From contig CALHZX010000045.1 of assembly GCA_938040725.1 (NCBI GenBank), positions 1-28,465 of the forward strand: DNA of 28,465 nt. The letters are read 5' to 3'. The notes beneath the pieces are model-generated. The model was not told the DNA's origin, did not search any database, and saw only the letters and a program-made list of their open reading frames with translations. The DNA is from an uncultured Actinomyces sp. Lineage in GTDB: Bacteria; Actinomycetota; Actinomycetes; Actinomycetales; Actinomycetaceae. Made by a program: the position numbers and the translations under genes. Of this stretch, positions 7,365 through 14,438 are shown piece after piece. The first letter of the stretch is position 1. Each line of letters opens with the position of its first letter.

Positions 7365-7378
7365 GGTCCTTTAGTCCC
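7365..7378. promoter_or_regulatory. DosR/DevR-like box 1 upstream of dps
   Basis: GGTCCTTTAGTCCC agrees with 12 of 14 positions of the mycobacterial DosR consensus core GGGACTWWAGTCCC as I recall it. It lies just downstream of the predicted dps -10 box. Confidence 0.4.
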
Positions 7379-7382
7379 GGGA

Positions 7383-7410
7383 TTTCTAGTGCTAACGGCC
7401 CTTTAGTCAA
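7383..7410 (-). promoter_or_regulatory. dps promoter with DosR-like box 2
   Basis: On the minus strand TTGACT (-35, 7405-7410) is followed after 16 nt by TAGAAA (-10, 7383-7388). The -35 overlaps a second box, 7397-7410, which shares CCTTTAGTC with box 1. The two box centres are 32 bp apart, about three helical turns. Confidence 0.45.
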
Positions 7411-7747
7411 ATGTTTCACTATCTCTAAGTTGTGAGGGAATAATCCTCGGATTTCAGCGTTTTAAGGTCATTGACGCTTTCATTTTTCGACCCAGGTTCG
7501 CCTAACCAATCTTCCACGAGGCCGTGGTTACCCCATACGTCCGAGCGCAGCCAACACGCCCCGACGAAGGCGCCGCGACCACACACCACCCCGGAAAAAC
7601 AGAGGGGCCCGAAGCGACACAGATTAAATCAGCTCTCCAGAGTTAGGTGCAGGGAAGGTCGAGGCCATCACGCGCAACCGTTCCCATCCGACCAGTCTTG
7701 CTCAAGCATGACAGACCACACCCCTTGACTTCTTCTCGTATCACTTA
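7411..7747. other. non-coding stretch between dps promoter and the hydrolase gene
   Basis: Base composition falls in part of this stretch. An open frame on the plus strand (TTG start at 7471, 85 codons) has no ribosome site and a composition unlike a protein. I find no tRNA, hairpin terminator or repeat. Confidence 0.45.
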
Positions 7748-9046
7748 TCAGTGGCTAACAATGCCACTCCACTGAGACAACTCTTCCTGAACGATGCGCC
7801 ATACCTTTCTGGCTGCGTCGGCATTTGCCGCAACTGACCCACCGAAATCGAAGGCGAGAGCTGAAGCGGGCTTGAGAATACACATTGGCGGCAAGGTGGG
7901 AAGAGCATAGGGGAACCCAACAAAGTGCCCTGCACCAGGCACACACTCAACCCTCACAGTGCCCGGCCAATCGAGGTCCTTCAGCCTGCCAGCAATGCGA
8001 TCAGCATATTCTTGAGACGGCCATAGCCCATCATCATCCCCGACAATCAGAGTCATGGGACCCTTGCAGTTTTCCACCTGAATAGTTGATCTTTCGACAG
8101 CCTCGACGTTCTTATTGAGAGCGCCCAGGAAGCCGCGCGTCTGACGCATGGGCTTTCGTCGGATGACGGACGATAGGAACAACAGCATCATTCCGAATCC
8201 GTTACCACCATGCACCCACTCGAGGGGCTCCCCATTTCGGACCCATGCGGGATCCTTGAACGAGTAATTCTCACCCATCCCAGCTTGCCTGATGGACGAC
8301 GGCGAAAGCGCAATGGTCAATCCCACGTTGGCGTTATGCGCAGCCACCTCGAGCGCCAGCTCAGCGCCGCGAGACAGCCCAATCACGGCAATTTCGTCCC
8401 CTACTACAAATTCGTCATTGATCATACGTGTTACGGCACAATCAATATCATTCAGGTCAACGTTGACCATATGAGGAGGCCGGTCCTCGATCCCAAACCA
8501 CCTGAGGGCCAGAACGGAATAGCCTTCAGACGCGAGTAGTGTGGCCGCGCTAGCCAGGTCGACAGAGTCGGAACCATGCAGCACAAGGACGCCTGGATGC
8601 GGCAAGCCATCGTTGGGGTGGGCAAATGTGCCGACAACGGGAGGCTCATGCACCTGCCCCCATATGACGCCATCACCGAAATGCCTGCGAAAGCGGGTTG
8701 AAGCGATAACACTATCCCCGCGACATATGTCAGAGTGATACTCCAACTCGACAGGAAGGTTGCGTGTGAAAAATTTCGACTGATCAGGCCCCCGCATTGA
8801 CCACAGCGGCCCCTCCCCATCAACACCCCGATATGTCGAGCCTTCAAGAGGAGCCATCCGGGACAGATCGACCACACCGGCATCGTCAGCGTCGACAACA
8901 GCGAGGGACTCCCACTCCCTCAGCGCGCCGTCCATAACCTTCGTTCGAATGGTGACCCGTTCTCCAGGAACGAGGCCTGCGGCTGTTATATGAATGGGGC
9001 TATCAATGCGCGACCTAACTGGGGCAATAGTAAATACCGGCTTCAC
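7748..9046 (-). CDS. BAAT/acyl-CoA thioesterase-type alpha/beta hydrolase
   Basis: A 432-aa protein with the two-domain layout of the bile acid-CoA:amino acid N-acyltransferase / acyl-CoA thioesterase family. An N-terminal beta-sandwich (about 1-125) contains PIHITAAGLVPGERVTI, and a C-terminal alpha/beta hydrolase begins at GVLVLHGSDSVDLASAATLLASEGYSVLALRWFG. The nucleophile elbow is GLSRG (Ser225; animal enzymes often have Cys), the acid lies in VGDDDGLWPS (337-339), and the histidine in GAGHFVGFPY (His374). The substrate is unknown: an acyl-CoA, a conjugate or an antibiotic ester are all possible. The GTG start has AAAGGA 10 nt ahead. It lies 72 bases downstream of the SdpI-like gene on the same strand. 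GC content is clearly lower than in neighbours, with many A/T-ending codons, which suggests transfer. Confidence 0.8.
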   Translation of the reverse strand: MKPVFTIAPVRSRIDSPIHITAAGLVPGERVTIRTKVMDGALREWESLAVVDADDAGVVDLSRMAPLEGSTYRGVDGEGPLWSMRGPDQSKFFTRNLPVELEYHSDICRGDSVIASTRFRRHFGDGVIWGQVHEPPVVGTFAHPNDGLPHPGVLVLHGSDSVDLASAATLLASEGYSVLALRWFGIEDRPPHMVNVDLNDIDCAVTRMINDEFVVGDEIAVIGLSRGAELALEVAAHNANVGLTIALSPSSIRQAGMGENYSFKDPAWVRNGEPLEWVHGGNGFGMMLLFLSSVIRRKPMRQTRGFLGALNKNVEAVERSTIQVENCKGPMTLIVGDDDGLWPSQEYADRIAGRLKDLDWPGTVRVECVPGAGHFVGFPYALPTLPPMCILKPASALAFDFGGSVAANADAARKVWRIVQEELSQWSGIVSH

Positions 9047-9118
9047 AGCTTCTGCATCCTTTCACTTAAAACAAAATACGTCAGCATCGATTGCGAGATG
9101 CAGATACGATGACCCCAT

Positions 9119-9523
9119 TCATGTTGCTTTGATTCTCTCGGACAACTCACTGGCTCTACTCTGGTTTTGCGATGGAGTGGAGTTATGGCTCGCCCTGTAC
9201 ATCCATATAATTCCGACTAGACTTTGCACACTAAACACAATTACCGGAATTAGTATAGAAAAAATCTCGTGGTAGATTCCTTGAAGGATAAAGAATAAAC
9301 CTGAATCTGCATAAGCAACGGCTAAGCAAAAGAGCGGCACTGAAACTGCTCGTTGAACCTGATACCAGGACGACTCCGACTCTGATGCTGCCTTCGTCCT
9401 GATTCCTGCCCACATATTCGGAGGCAGCTTGTCATTTCGCATCGCTCGCGCTAGACCAGCCAAGCAGAAAGCAGCAACAAACGTTAAGAGTCCTAGACCA
9501 AATGAGATGAGTCCATCCATCAT
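9119..9523 (-). CDS. SdpI-like small membrane protein
   Basis: A 134-aa protein with three probable membrane segments (about 5-27, 61-81 and 84-108). After the first it carries PPNMWAGIRTKAASESESSWYQVQRA, which resembles the conserved cytoplasmic motif GIRTxxTLxSxxxWxxxxR of the SdpI family. SdpI of Bacillus gives immunity to the toxin SdpC and also binds its repressor; many homologues have no known role. The ATG at 9523 has GGAAGGGG 6 nt ahead; a second ATG follows directly. It lies upstream of, and probably cotranscribed with, the BAAT-type hydrolase. It has the lowest GC of any gene in the window. No toxin gene of the SdpC type is visible nearby. Confidence 0.65.
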   Translation of the reverse strand: MMDGLISFGLGLLTFVAAFCLAGLARAMRNDKLPPNMWAGIRTKAASESESSWYQVQRAVSVPLFCLAVAYADSGLFFILQGIYHEIFSILIPVIVFSVQSLVGIIWMYRASHNSTPSQNQSRASELSERIKAT

Positions 9524-9879
9524 GATCAGCCCCTTCCAGACTTAGCTTCATTGCTAGATAGAACCGTCGTATAGCATGATTCACAAGATGTCAAGCGATT
9601 GATGCCTGTACATGCTGGGCTGTGCGCAACAAGAGATTGAGGTGCATCGCAGACCCATTCAGCAAAACCAGCCGTTTTTGGAGTCTTTTCACCCAATGGG
9701 TCTGCAGTTTGGCCACAACACCACCGCAAACTGCTAGCTCACCGCCACCAATCGGAGGGAATGACGCCATCCAAAGCTCCGACACGCCGTTAGAGGGCTT
9801 CGCATGGCGCAAACCCCCATCGCAGCCAGCCTGAAGTGCGCCGCATCGTCTACAAGACCTTGGCACTGCAACGGTTGGT

Positions 9880-10038
9880 GCGAAAAACTTCGCCCAGCAC
9901 CTCCCCTCCACCGGCATTTCCGCGAAAAAACTCGCCCCGCACGCCACAAAACGCCAATTTTGGGCCATTTTTCGTGCGCAGGGCGAACTTTGTCGCGCTC
10001 ACACCCACCATCAGACCAAGCAGGGAGAACTTTTTCGC
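9880..10038. repeat. four GCGAA-N4-TTCGC dyads in a large inverted arrangement
   Basis: The dyads lie at 9880-9893 (perfect), 9922-9935, 9983-9996 and 10025-10038 (one mismatch each). The first two have A-rich centres on the plus strand, the last two on the minus strand. Centre spacings are 42, 61 and 42 bp, so the whole 159-bp block is symmetric about position 9959. Flanking bases GCCCnGCAC are also shared. Confidence 0.6.
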
Positions 10039-10099
10039 GCGTGTAGACGCTGGACCGCCAGCGCATCACCGCAGCCCCCAGCACAAAGAGCGCGACAGG

Positions 10100-10478
10100 G
10101 CCTGGCCGCGGCGCCCGCGGGCAGTGGTGTGGCGCGGCCGCGGTACCCGTGGGCAATATCCGTTACATACGTCGTCAAACCGGAGCAATTTAGAGCGCCT
10201 TCCGAGGACTCCTGTTACAAACGTCGTCAATCTGCGCCCAAAAACCACTATTTTCAGCGAAAAAGCCGTCCGATTGACGACGTTTGCAACAACCCGCATC
10301 GGAGCGTCCCAAAATCCCAGCACAACGAGCCAGACCTGGGGTCCGGAGGGACCTGCCGCGGCGCCCGTGGGCGGTGGCGGGGCCTGGCCGGACAACGAGC
10401 CGACGCACCGAGCGAAGCTCGCAGCGCGGGCGGCTCACGGGCGGGCCACCGCCCACGGGCACACACAGCGGCCAGGCC
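10100..10478. repeat. GC-rich repeat family, three copies
   Basis: A roughly 29-bp unit with the core CCGCGGCGCCCGTGGGCGGTGG or close variants occurs at about 10098-10126 and 10348-10376 in direct orientation, and inverted at about 10446-10478. The first two are preceded by a shared CCCAGCACAAnGAGC segment (about 10077 and 10316), which shows duplication of a larger unit. Confidence 0.5.
10162..10290. repeat. three 19-bp GTTACAAACGTCGTCAATC sites
   Basis: Copies are at 10162-10180 (direct, three mismatches), 10214-10232 (direct) and 10272-10290 (inverted, one mismatch). The last two form an 18/19 inverted repeat that bounds a 77-bp segment. Confidence 0.65.
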
Positions 10479-10532
10479 CGACGGCGCCCGGAACACCAGC
10501 GCACCCCAGGCAGCCCCGGTGCCCACATAGAC

Positions 10533-10558
10533 AAAAACGCCCACCCGGAACCGGGTGG
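10533..10558 (-). terminator. intrinsic terminator downstream of tRNA-Thr
   Basis: On the minus strand CCACCCG-GTTC-CGGGTGG is followed by GCGTTTTTG, a hairpin plus U-tract 9 bases past the tRNA end. Confidence 0.85.
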
Positions 10559-10567
10559 ACGCTTCTG

Positions 10568-10640
10568 AGCCGCCTGTGGGAATCGAACCCACGACCTATT
10601 CATTACGAGTGAATCGCTCTGCCGACTGAGCTAAGGCGGC
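10568..10640 (-). tRNA. tRNA-Thr (anticodon CGU)
   Basis: A complete 73-nt cloverleaf. The acceptor stem GCCGCCT pairs with AGGCGGC. The D arm is GCTC-AGTCGGCA-GAGC. The anticodon stem ATTCA/TGAAT encloses the loop CTCGTAA with anticodon CGT. The T arm is GTGGG-TTCGATT-CCCAC. The discriminator is U and CCA is not encoded. It reads ACG codons for threonine. A U-tract terminator follows. Its 3' side faces the low-GC, repeat-rich block. Confidence 0.97.
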
Positions 10641-10755
10641 CGCGCCTGCCGTTCCACCGTTTCCGGGGCGTGCAGGCAACGGCACAACTCTACTGGACAA
10701 ATCGCGCCGAGCGCAAACCAGGACACCCCACAACGGGATGTCGTGAGTCACGTCC

Positions 10756-12372
10756 CTACTGGCACATGAGGCCGTCGGTGGGGACGGTCCCCTTGACGAA
10801 GTAGTCCTCGACGGCGCGTGTGACACACTGGTTGGCGCCGCGACGGTAGGCGGTGTGGTTCCAGCCTTCGACGGTGACCAGGACACCGCTGGACAGCTGG
10901 CCCGACAGGCCCTGAGCCATCGAGTAGGGGGTCGCCGGATCGTGCGTCGTGCCAATGACGACGATGGGGGCGGCGCCCTGCGCAGTGATACGCGAGCGGG
11001 GCACATGCTTCGTCGGCCACGCCGAAAGGCCGGCCGACGGGTAGCCCACGTACTTGCCGAGGATCGGCAGTTCCTTCTTGAGCGTCTCCACCTGGGCGGC
11101 CCACTGCTCGATGGTGCCCTCGGGCGAGTAGTCAAGATTGTTGATCGCGTTGATCGCGTCGAAGGAGTTGTCCTGGTAGGTGCCGTCGGGGTTGCGCGAG
11201 TTGAGGGTGTCGGCGATGGCCAGCAAGCCGCTGCCGTCGCCCTTCTGCCACGCCATGCCAAACGCCTGGGTGAGCTGCGGCCACCATTGGGTGTTGTACA
11301 TGGCGCCGGTCAGCGCGGTGACGGCCAGGTTTTCGGTGAGGGGACGGTTCGGGTCGTTCGTGCGCATCGGACTGTCTTCGAGGGAGTCGAGGAACGAGCG
11401 CACGGTCTGGATACCCTCGTCGAGGCTGCGTCCCATCGGGCAAGTGGACTGGGTGGCGCAGTCGGAGATCCAGTGTTGGAGGGAGGCGTCCAGGCCACGC
11501 ATCTGGAGGGCCGAGACCTCGTTAACGCTGAGGGTGGGGTCGAGGGCGCCGTCGAGGACGAAGCGGCCGACGCGCTCGGGGAAGAGGCCCGCGTAGGTGG
11601 CACCGAGGAAGGTGCCGTAGGAATAGCCGAGGAGGTTGAGCGTCTCCTGGCCGAGGACGGATCGCACCATGTCGAAGTCGCGGGCGGCGCTCACGGTGTC
11701 GATGTGTTCGAACAGGCTACCGGAGTGTTCGCGGCAGCCCGCCGCGACGGTGCGTGAGTCTTCCTGGGCGGCGGCGACCGCGGACTGGGGGGATTCGTCG
11801 CCGGTGTCGATGTCCTCGTCTTCGCCGGCGTTACGTTCGTCCTTCTCCGCGTCGGTCATGCAGAAGACGGGGGTCGAGTCGCCGACTCCTCGGGGGTCGA
11901 GGGCGACGATGTCGTAGGACTTGACGATGGCCTCGCCGATTCCCTGCGCCGCGTAGTAGGGCAGCGCGGTGACGACGGCGCCACCGGGGCCGCCCGGGTT
12001 AATGAAGAGGGCGGGCGCGCTCTCGACGCCGGAACGGTGGATCGCGAGCGCGAGCGTGATCTGGTCTCCGTCGGGGTTCTCCCAGTCCAGCGGCGCCTTC
12101 AGGAACGCACACTGGTACTCGCTGGCGTCAGAGGAGTTCACGCCCTGGAAAGTGTCGAAGGTGCCGTCAGCGCACACGCCCCACTCGATCGCCTGGTCGT
12201 AGTACGCCTGGACGGACCCCGCGGACACGGGGAGAGGCGCGGACGTGGCCGATGCCGTCGCGGAGGGGGCCGGTCCCCTGCGTTGGGTTCCGTAGTAGCC
12301 GATGACGGTCAGGACGATCGCGACGACGGCGAGGATAGCGACGGCGCCGGCCGCGATGGAGCGAGTCTTCAT
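10756..12372 (-). CDS. TAP-like secreted or membrane-anchored alpha/beta hydrolase
   Basis: A 538-aa protein of the Streptomyces tripeptidyl aminopeptidase (SlpD/SlpE) family, serine hydrolases that act outside the membrane. A hydrophobic N-terminal segment (about 7-27) after MKTR serves as signal or anchor, then a Ser/Ala-rich linker to about 50. The catalytic fold shows NPGGPGG (125-131, oxyanion region), DPRGVGDS, the nucleophile elbow GYSYG (Ser251), GTTHDPATPY (Asp478) and GWNHTAY (His506). The C-terminal TAP domain, with cysteines near the end, completes the family pattern. An acidic insert lies at about 175-195. No ribosome site precedes the ATG, but TAGAAT ends 7 nt upstream, which suggests a leaderless mRNA. 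It follows holB on the same strand and precedes tRNA-Thr. Substrate (peptide or ester) is not known. Confidence 0.88.
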   Translation of the reverse strand: MKTRSIAAGAVAILAVVAIVLTVIGYYGTQRRGPAPSATASATSAPLPVSAGSVQAYYDQAIEWGVCADGTFDTFQGVNSSDASEYQCAFLKAPLDWENPDGDQITLALAIHRSGVESAPALFINPGGPGGAVVTALPYYAAQGIGEAIVKSYDIVALDPRGVGDSTPVFCMTDAEKDERNAGEDEDIDTGDESPQSAVAAAQEDSRTVAAGCREHSGSLFEHIDTVSAARDFDMVRSVLGQETLNLLGYSYGTFLGATYAGLFPERVGRFVLDGALDPTLSVNEVSALQMRGLDASLQHWISDCATQSTCPMGRSLDEGIQTVRSFLDSLEDSPMRTNDPNRPLTENLAVTALTGAMYNTQWWPQLTQAFGMAWQKGDGSGLLAIADTLNSRNPDGTYQDNSFDAINAINNLDYSPEGTIEQWAAQVETLKKELPILGKYVGYPSAGLSAWPTKHVPRSRITAQGAAPIVVIGTTHDPATPYSMAQGLSGQLSSGVLVTVEGWNHTAYRRGANQCVTRAVEDYFVKGTVPTDGLMCQ

Positions 12373-12379
12373 GGCCCCG

Positions 12380-12385
12380 ATTCTA
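12380..12385 (-). promoter_or_regulatory. -10 box for the TAP-like hydrolase
   Basis: TAGAAT on the minus strand lies 7 nt before the ATG at 12372 and matches five of six consensus bases. It sits in the 36-base gap after holB and would give the hydrolase its own leaderless transcript. Confidence 0.5.
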
Positions 12386-12408
12386 ACGGAGAAACGCCGG
12401 GTCAGTTT

Positions 12409-13602
12409 TCAGGCTTGGGGACGCAGCGAAATCGCCATTTCTTCCAAGACCAGCAGGGGGTTGCCGTTTGACACGAGGCGCTTACGTGCGGTCTCGATAT
12501 GGTCGACGCGCACGAGGGTTTGGCGGGGTGTGGAGTCTTGGGCAATCTCGTGCACGAGGTCGGACAGGTCCGTGTTGATGAGCTCGCCGTCCCCGCCCAC
12601 TTGGACCATGAGGACGTCGCGGTAGATCGCGAGCAGGTCGATGAGGGCGCGGTCGATCGCGTCGGTGAGGGCGCGCTTGGAGCGGCGCTTCTGGTCTTCC
12701 TCAAGCTGGCGGATCATCATGCGCGAGGCCTTGGGGGCACTCTCGCCCTCGTCCATGCCGAGCTGGCGCATCAGTTCGGCCTTTTCGCGGGCGTTGCGTT
12801 CGCTGACCTGCGCGTCAGCCTGGGCTTTCGCGGTCTCGAGGAGTCGGTCGGCGGCCATGACGGCCTCGCCGACGCTGCGCACGGACGCGGGCGCGGTGAT
12901 GATGGCTCGGCGGCGTTCGCGCATCTGCGGGTCGCGGGCGAGCGCGCGGGCCAGGCCAATGTGAGACTGGGCGGCGCGGGCGGCGTCGAGGGCGACCTCA
13001 GGGGTGGCGACGTCCTCGCGCACGAGCAGGTCGGCGACCGCGGCCGCGGTCGGGATACGCAGGCCGAGGTGGCGGCAGCGCGAGCGGATCGTCGCGATCA
13101 TGTCCTCGGGGCTGGGGGCGCACAGCAGCCACACGGTGTGCTCGGGCGGCTCCTCGATGGCCTTGAGCAGGGCGTTCGCGCCGGACTCGCCCAGGCGGTC
13201 CGCGTCCTCGACGACGATGACGCGCCACAGCCCCTGGGAGGGCGAGGACTGCGCCTGCAGCACGAGGGAACGCGCGGTCTCCACGTTGATGATCGAGGTC
13301 TCGGTAGCCGCGAAGACGACGTCGGCGTTCGTGCGGCCCATCGTCGTGCGGCATCCGGCGCACGCTCCACACCCCACGGTCTCGCCCGTGCACTGCAGGG
13401 CTGCCGCGAAGGCGCGCGCGGCGACGGAGCGACCCGAGCCGGGAGGGCCCGTGATGAGCCACGCGTGACTCATGGAACGCGCGTCGTCTGAGGCGTGCGC
13501 ACCACCGCGGGAGGCGACGATCGCGCGTGCGGAGGCCGCAGCCTCGGAGAGCTTAGCGACCGCCGCTTCCTGTCCGACCAGCGAGGACCAGACACTCATC
13601 AT
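12409..13602 (-). CDS. holB: DNA polymerase III subunit delta-prime
   Basis: Delta-prime is the fixed arm of the clamp loader that puts the sliding clamp on DNA during replication. The protein is 397 aa. It opens with VWSSLVGQEAAVAKL, has a P-loop-like GPPGSGRS (52-59) with Arg in place of the usual Lys, a four-cysteine zinc module (Cys71, 78, 81, 84), VVEDAD (130-135), GANALLKAIEEPP and the sensor-type IRSRCR. The substituted P-loop agrees with delta-prime being a non-ATPase in many bacteria. The C-terminal third is a helical collar domain with charged segments. The ATG overlaps the tmk stop as ATGA; a second ATG follows directly. It is the third gene of topA-tmk-holB, an order seen widely in actinobacteria. 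Confidence 0.93.
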   Translation of the reverse strand: MMSVWSSLVGQEAAVAKLSEAAASARAIVASRGGAHASDDARSMSHAWLITGPPGSGRSVAARAFAAALQCTGETVGCGACAGCRTTMGRTNADVVFAATETSIINVETARSLVLQAQSSPSQGLWRVIVVEDADRLGESGANALLKAIEEPPEHTVWLLCAPSPEDMIATIRSRCRHLGLRIPTAAAVADLLVREDVATPEVALDAARAAQSHIGLARALARDPQMRERRRAIITAPASVRSVGEAVMAADRLLETAKAQADAQVSERNAREKAELMRQLGMDEGESAPKASRMMIRQLEEDQKRRSKRALTDAIDRALIDLLAIYRDVLMVQVGGDGELINTDLSDLVHEIAQDSTPRQTLVRVDHIETARKRLVSNGNPLLVLEEMAISLRPQA

Positions 13603-14438
13603 TCATCCCAGAGCGCGCCCTGGGATTCGCCCAGGGCTCCCACCATGGTGGCGGGCTTGCGGGCACTGCCCTTGTCCGCGCGGTTTTCGCGGGGCTTCTC
13701 AGGGGAATCGGCCGCCTCAGACTCTGCGGGCACTTCGGACGCAGCGGCGGCCTCGGACGAGGCCGGGGTGGCCTCCGCGGACCCGGAAGCGTCGTCGGCC
13801 TCATCGATGGTGACGGAACCACCCTCGAAGCGCTCGACGAGGACGCCGCGGATCTCGGAGAAGACCTCGTCGACGGTGCCCACCGCGTCGATGACGACGA
13901 TACGGTCGGGCTCGGCGTCCGCGAGGCGCAGGTACTCGTGACGCACACGCTCGTGGAAGTCCATGGACTCGCGCTCCATGCGGTCCGGGGCGTCGGTGCG
14001 CCGGCGCGCGCCAACCTCCGGGGGTAGGTCCAGGAGGAAGGTCAGGGATGGGTAGAGGCCGCGGGTCGCCCACGCGGACAGGGAGGCGATCTCGTCCACG
14101 CCGAGGGAGCGGGCCGCGCCCTGGTAGGCCAGCGAGGAGTCAATGTAGCGGTCCCCCAGCACGACCGCGCCGCGCTCGAGGGCGGGGGCGATGACCGTAG
14201 CGACGTGGCAGGCGCGGTCGGCCGCGTACAGGAGGGCCTCCGTGCGCGCGTCGACATCCTCGGGGCCGTTTTGCACGAGGCGACGGATCTCCGTGCCCAG
14301 CTCGGTACCGCCCGGCTCACGGGTGACGATGACCTCGCGGCCACGGCTCTCAAACCAGTCGCGCACCGACTGGATCTGCGTGGACTTCCCCGAGCCGTCG
14401 CCACCTTCGAAGGTGATGAACACTCCTCGCGCTGCCAT
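13599..14438 (-). CDS. tmk: thymidylate kinase with C-terminal extension
   Basis: Phosphorylates dTMP to dTDP, the step before dTTP. The catalytic core occupies about 1-208: P-loop FEGGDGSGKST, TREPGGTELG (DRX-type thymidine-binding segment), GDRYIDSSLAYQG, and the lid RRRTDAPDRMERE, followed by YLRLADAEPDRIVVIDA. Core length is normal. About 70 extra residues (209-279) are rich in Ala, Glu, Ser and Pro, look disordered and have no family match I recognise. The start has AAGGA 6 nt ahead and overlaps the topA stop by one base; the stop overlaps holB. Coupling by overlap on both sides indicates one operon with topA and holB. Confidence 0.95.
   Translation of the reverse strand: MAARGVFITFEGGDGSGKSTQIQSVRDWFESRGREVIVTREPGGTELGTEIRRLVQNGPEDVDARTEALLYAADRACHVATVIAPALERGAVVLGDRYIDSSLAYQGAARSLGVDEIASLSAWATRGLYPSLTFLLDLPPEVGARRRTDAPDRMERESMDFHERVRHEYLRLADAEPDRIVVIDAVGTVDEVFSEIRGVLVERFEGGSVTIDEADDASGSAEATPASSEAAAASEVPAESEAADSPEKPRENRADKGSARKPATMVGALGESQGALWDE

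Larger units (their letters stand above)
9524..10532. other. 1-kb non-coding region filled with dispersed repeats
   Basis: No reading frame here looks like a protein. The left part (to about 9870) is only moderately GC-rich. The right part holds three repeat families, listed separately: four 14-bp dyads at 9880-10038, three 19-bp sites at 10162-10290, and three GC-rich copies at 10100-10478. The region abuts the 3' end of tRNA-Thr, a common integration point for mobile DNA. Confidence 0.6.

Noticed and set aside
7289..7500. attL copy of the tRNA-Thr 3' end
   Set aside because: I looked for the last 20 or so bases of the tRNA near the left side of the low-GC block and did not find them by eye.
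7471..7728. 85-codon plus-strand frame between dps and the hydrolase
   Set aside because: TTG start without ribosome site and protein-like composition absent.
9591..9968. 125-codon minus-strand frame upstream of the repeats
   Set aside because: Contains part of the dyad repeats, no ribosome site, no recognisable domain.
9880..10038. LexA (SOS) boxes
   Set aside because: The dyads are GCGAA-N4-TTCGC, not the GAAC-N4-GTTC core of actinobacterial LexA sites.
9880..10290. Possible CRISPR array
   Set aside because: Repeats are few, degenerate, in both orientations and without uniform spacers; no cas genes nearby.
9836..10612. 258-codon plus-strand frame in the repeat region
   Set aside because: It runs through the dispersed repeats and into tRNA-Thr and has low-complexity composition with no ribosome site.
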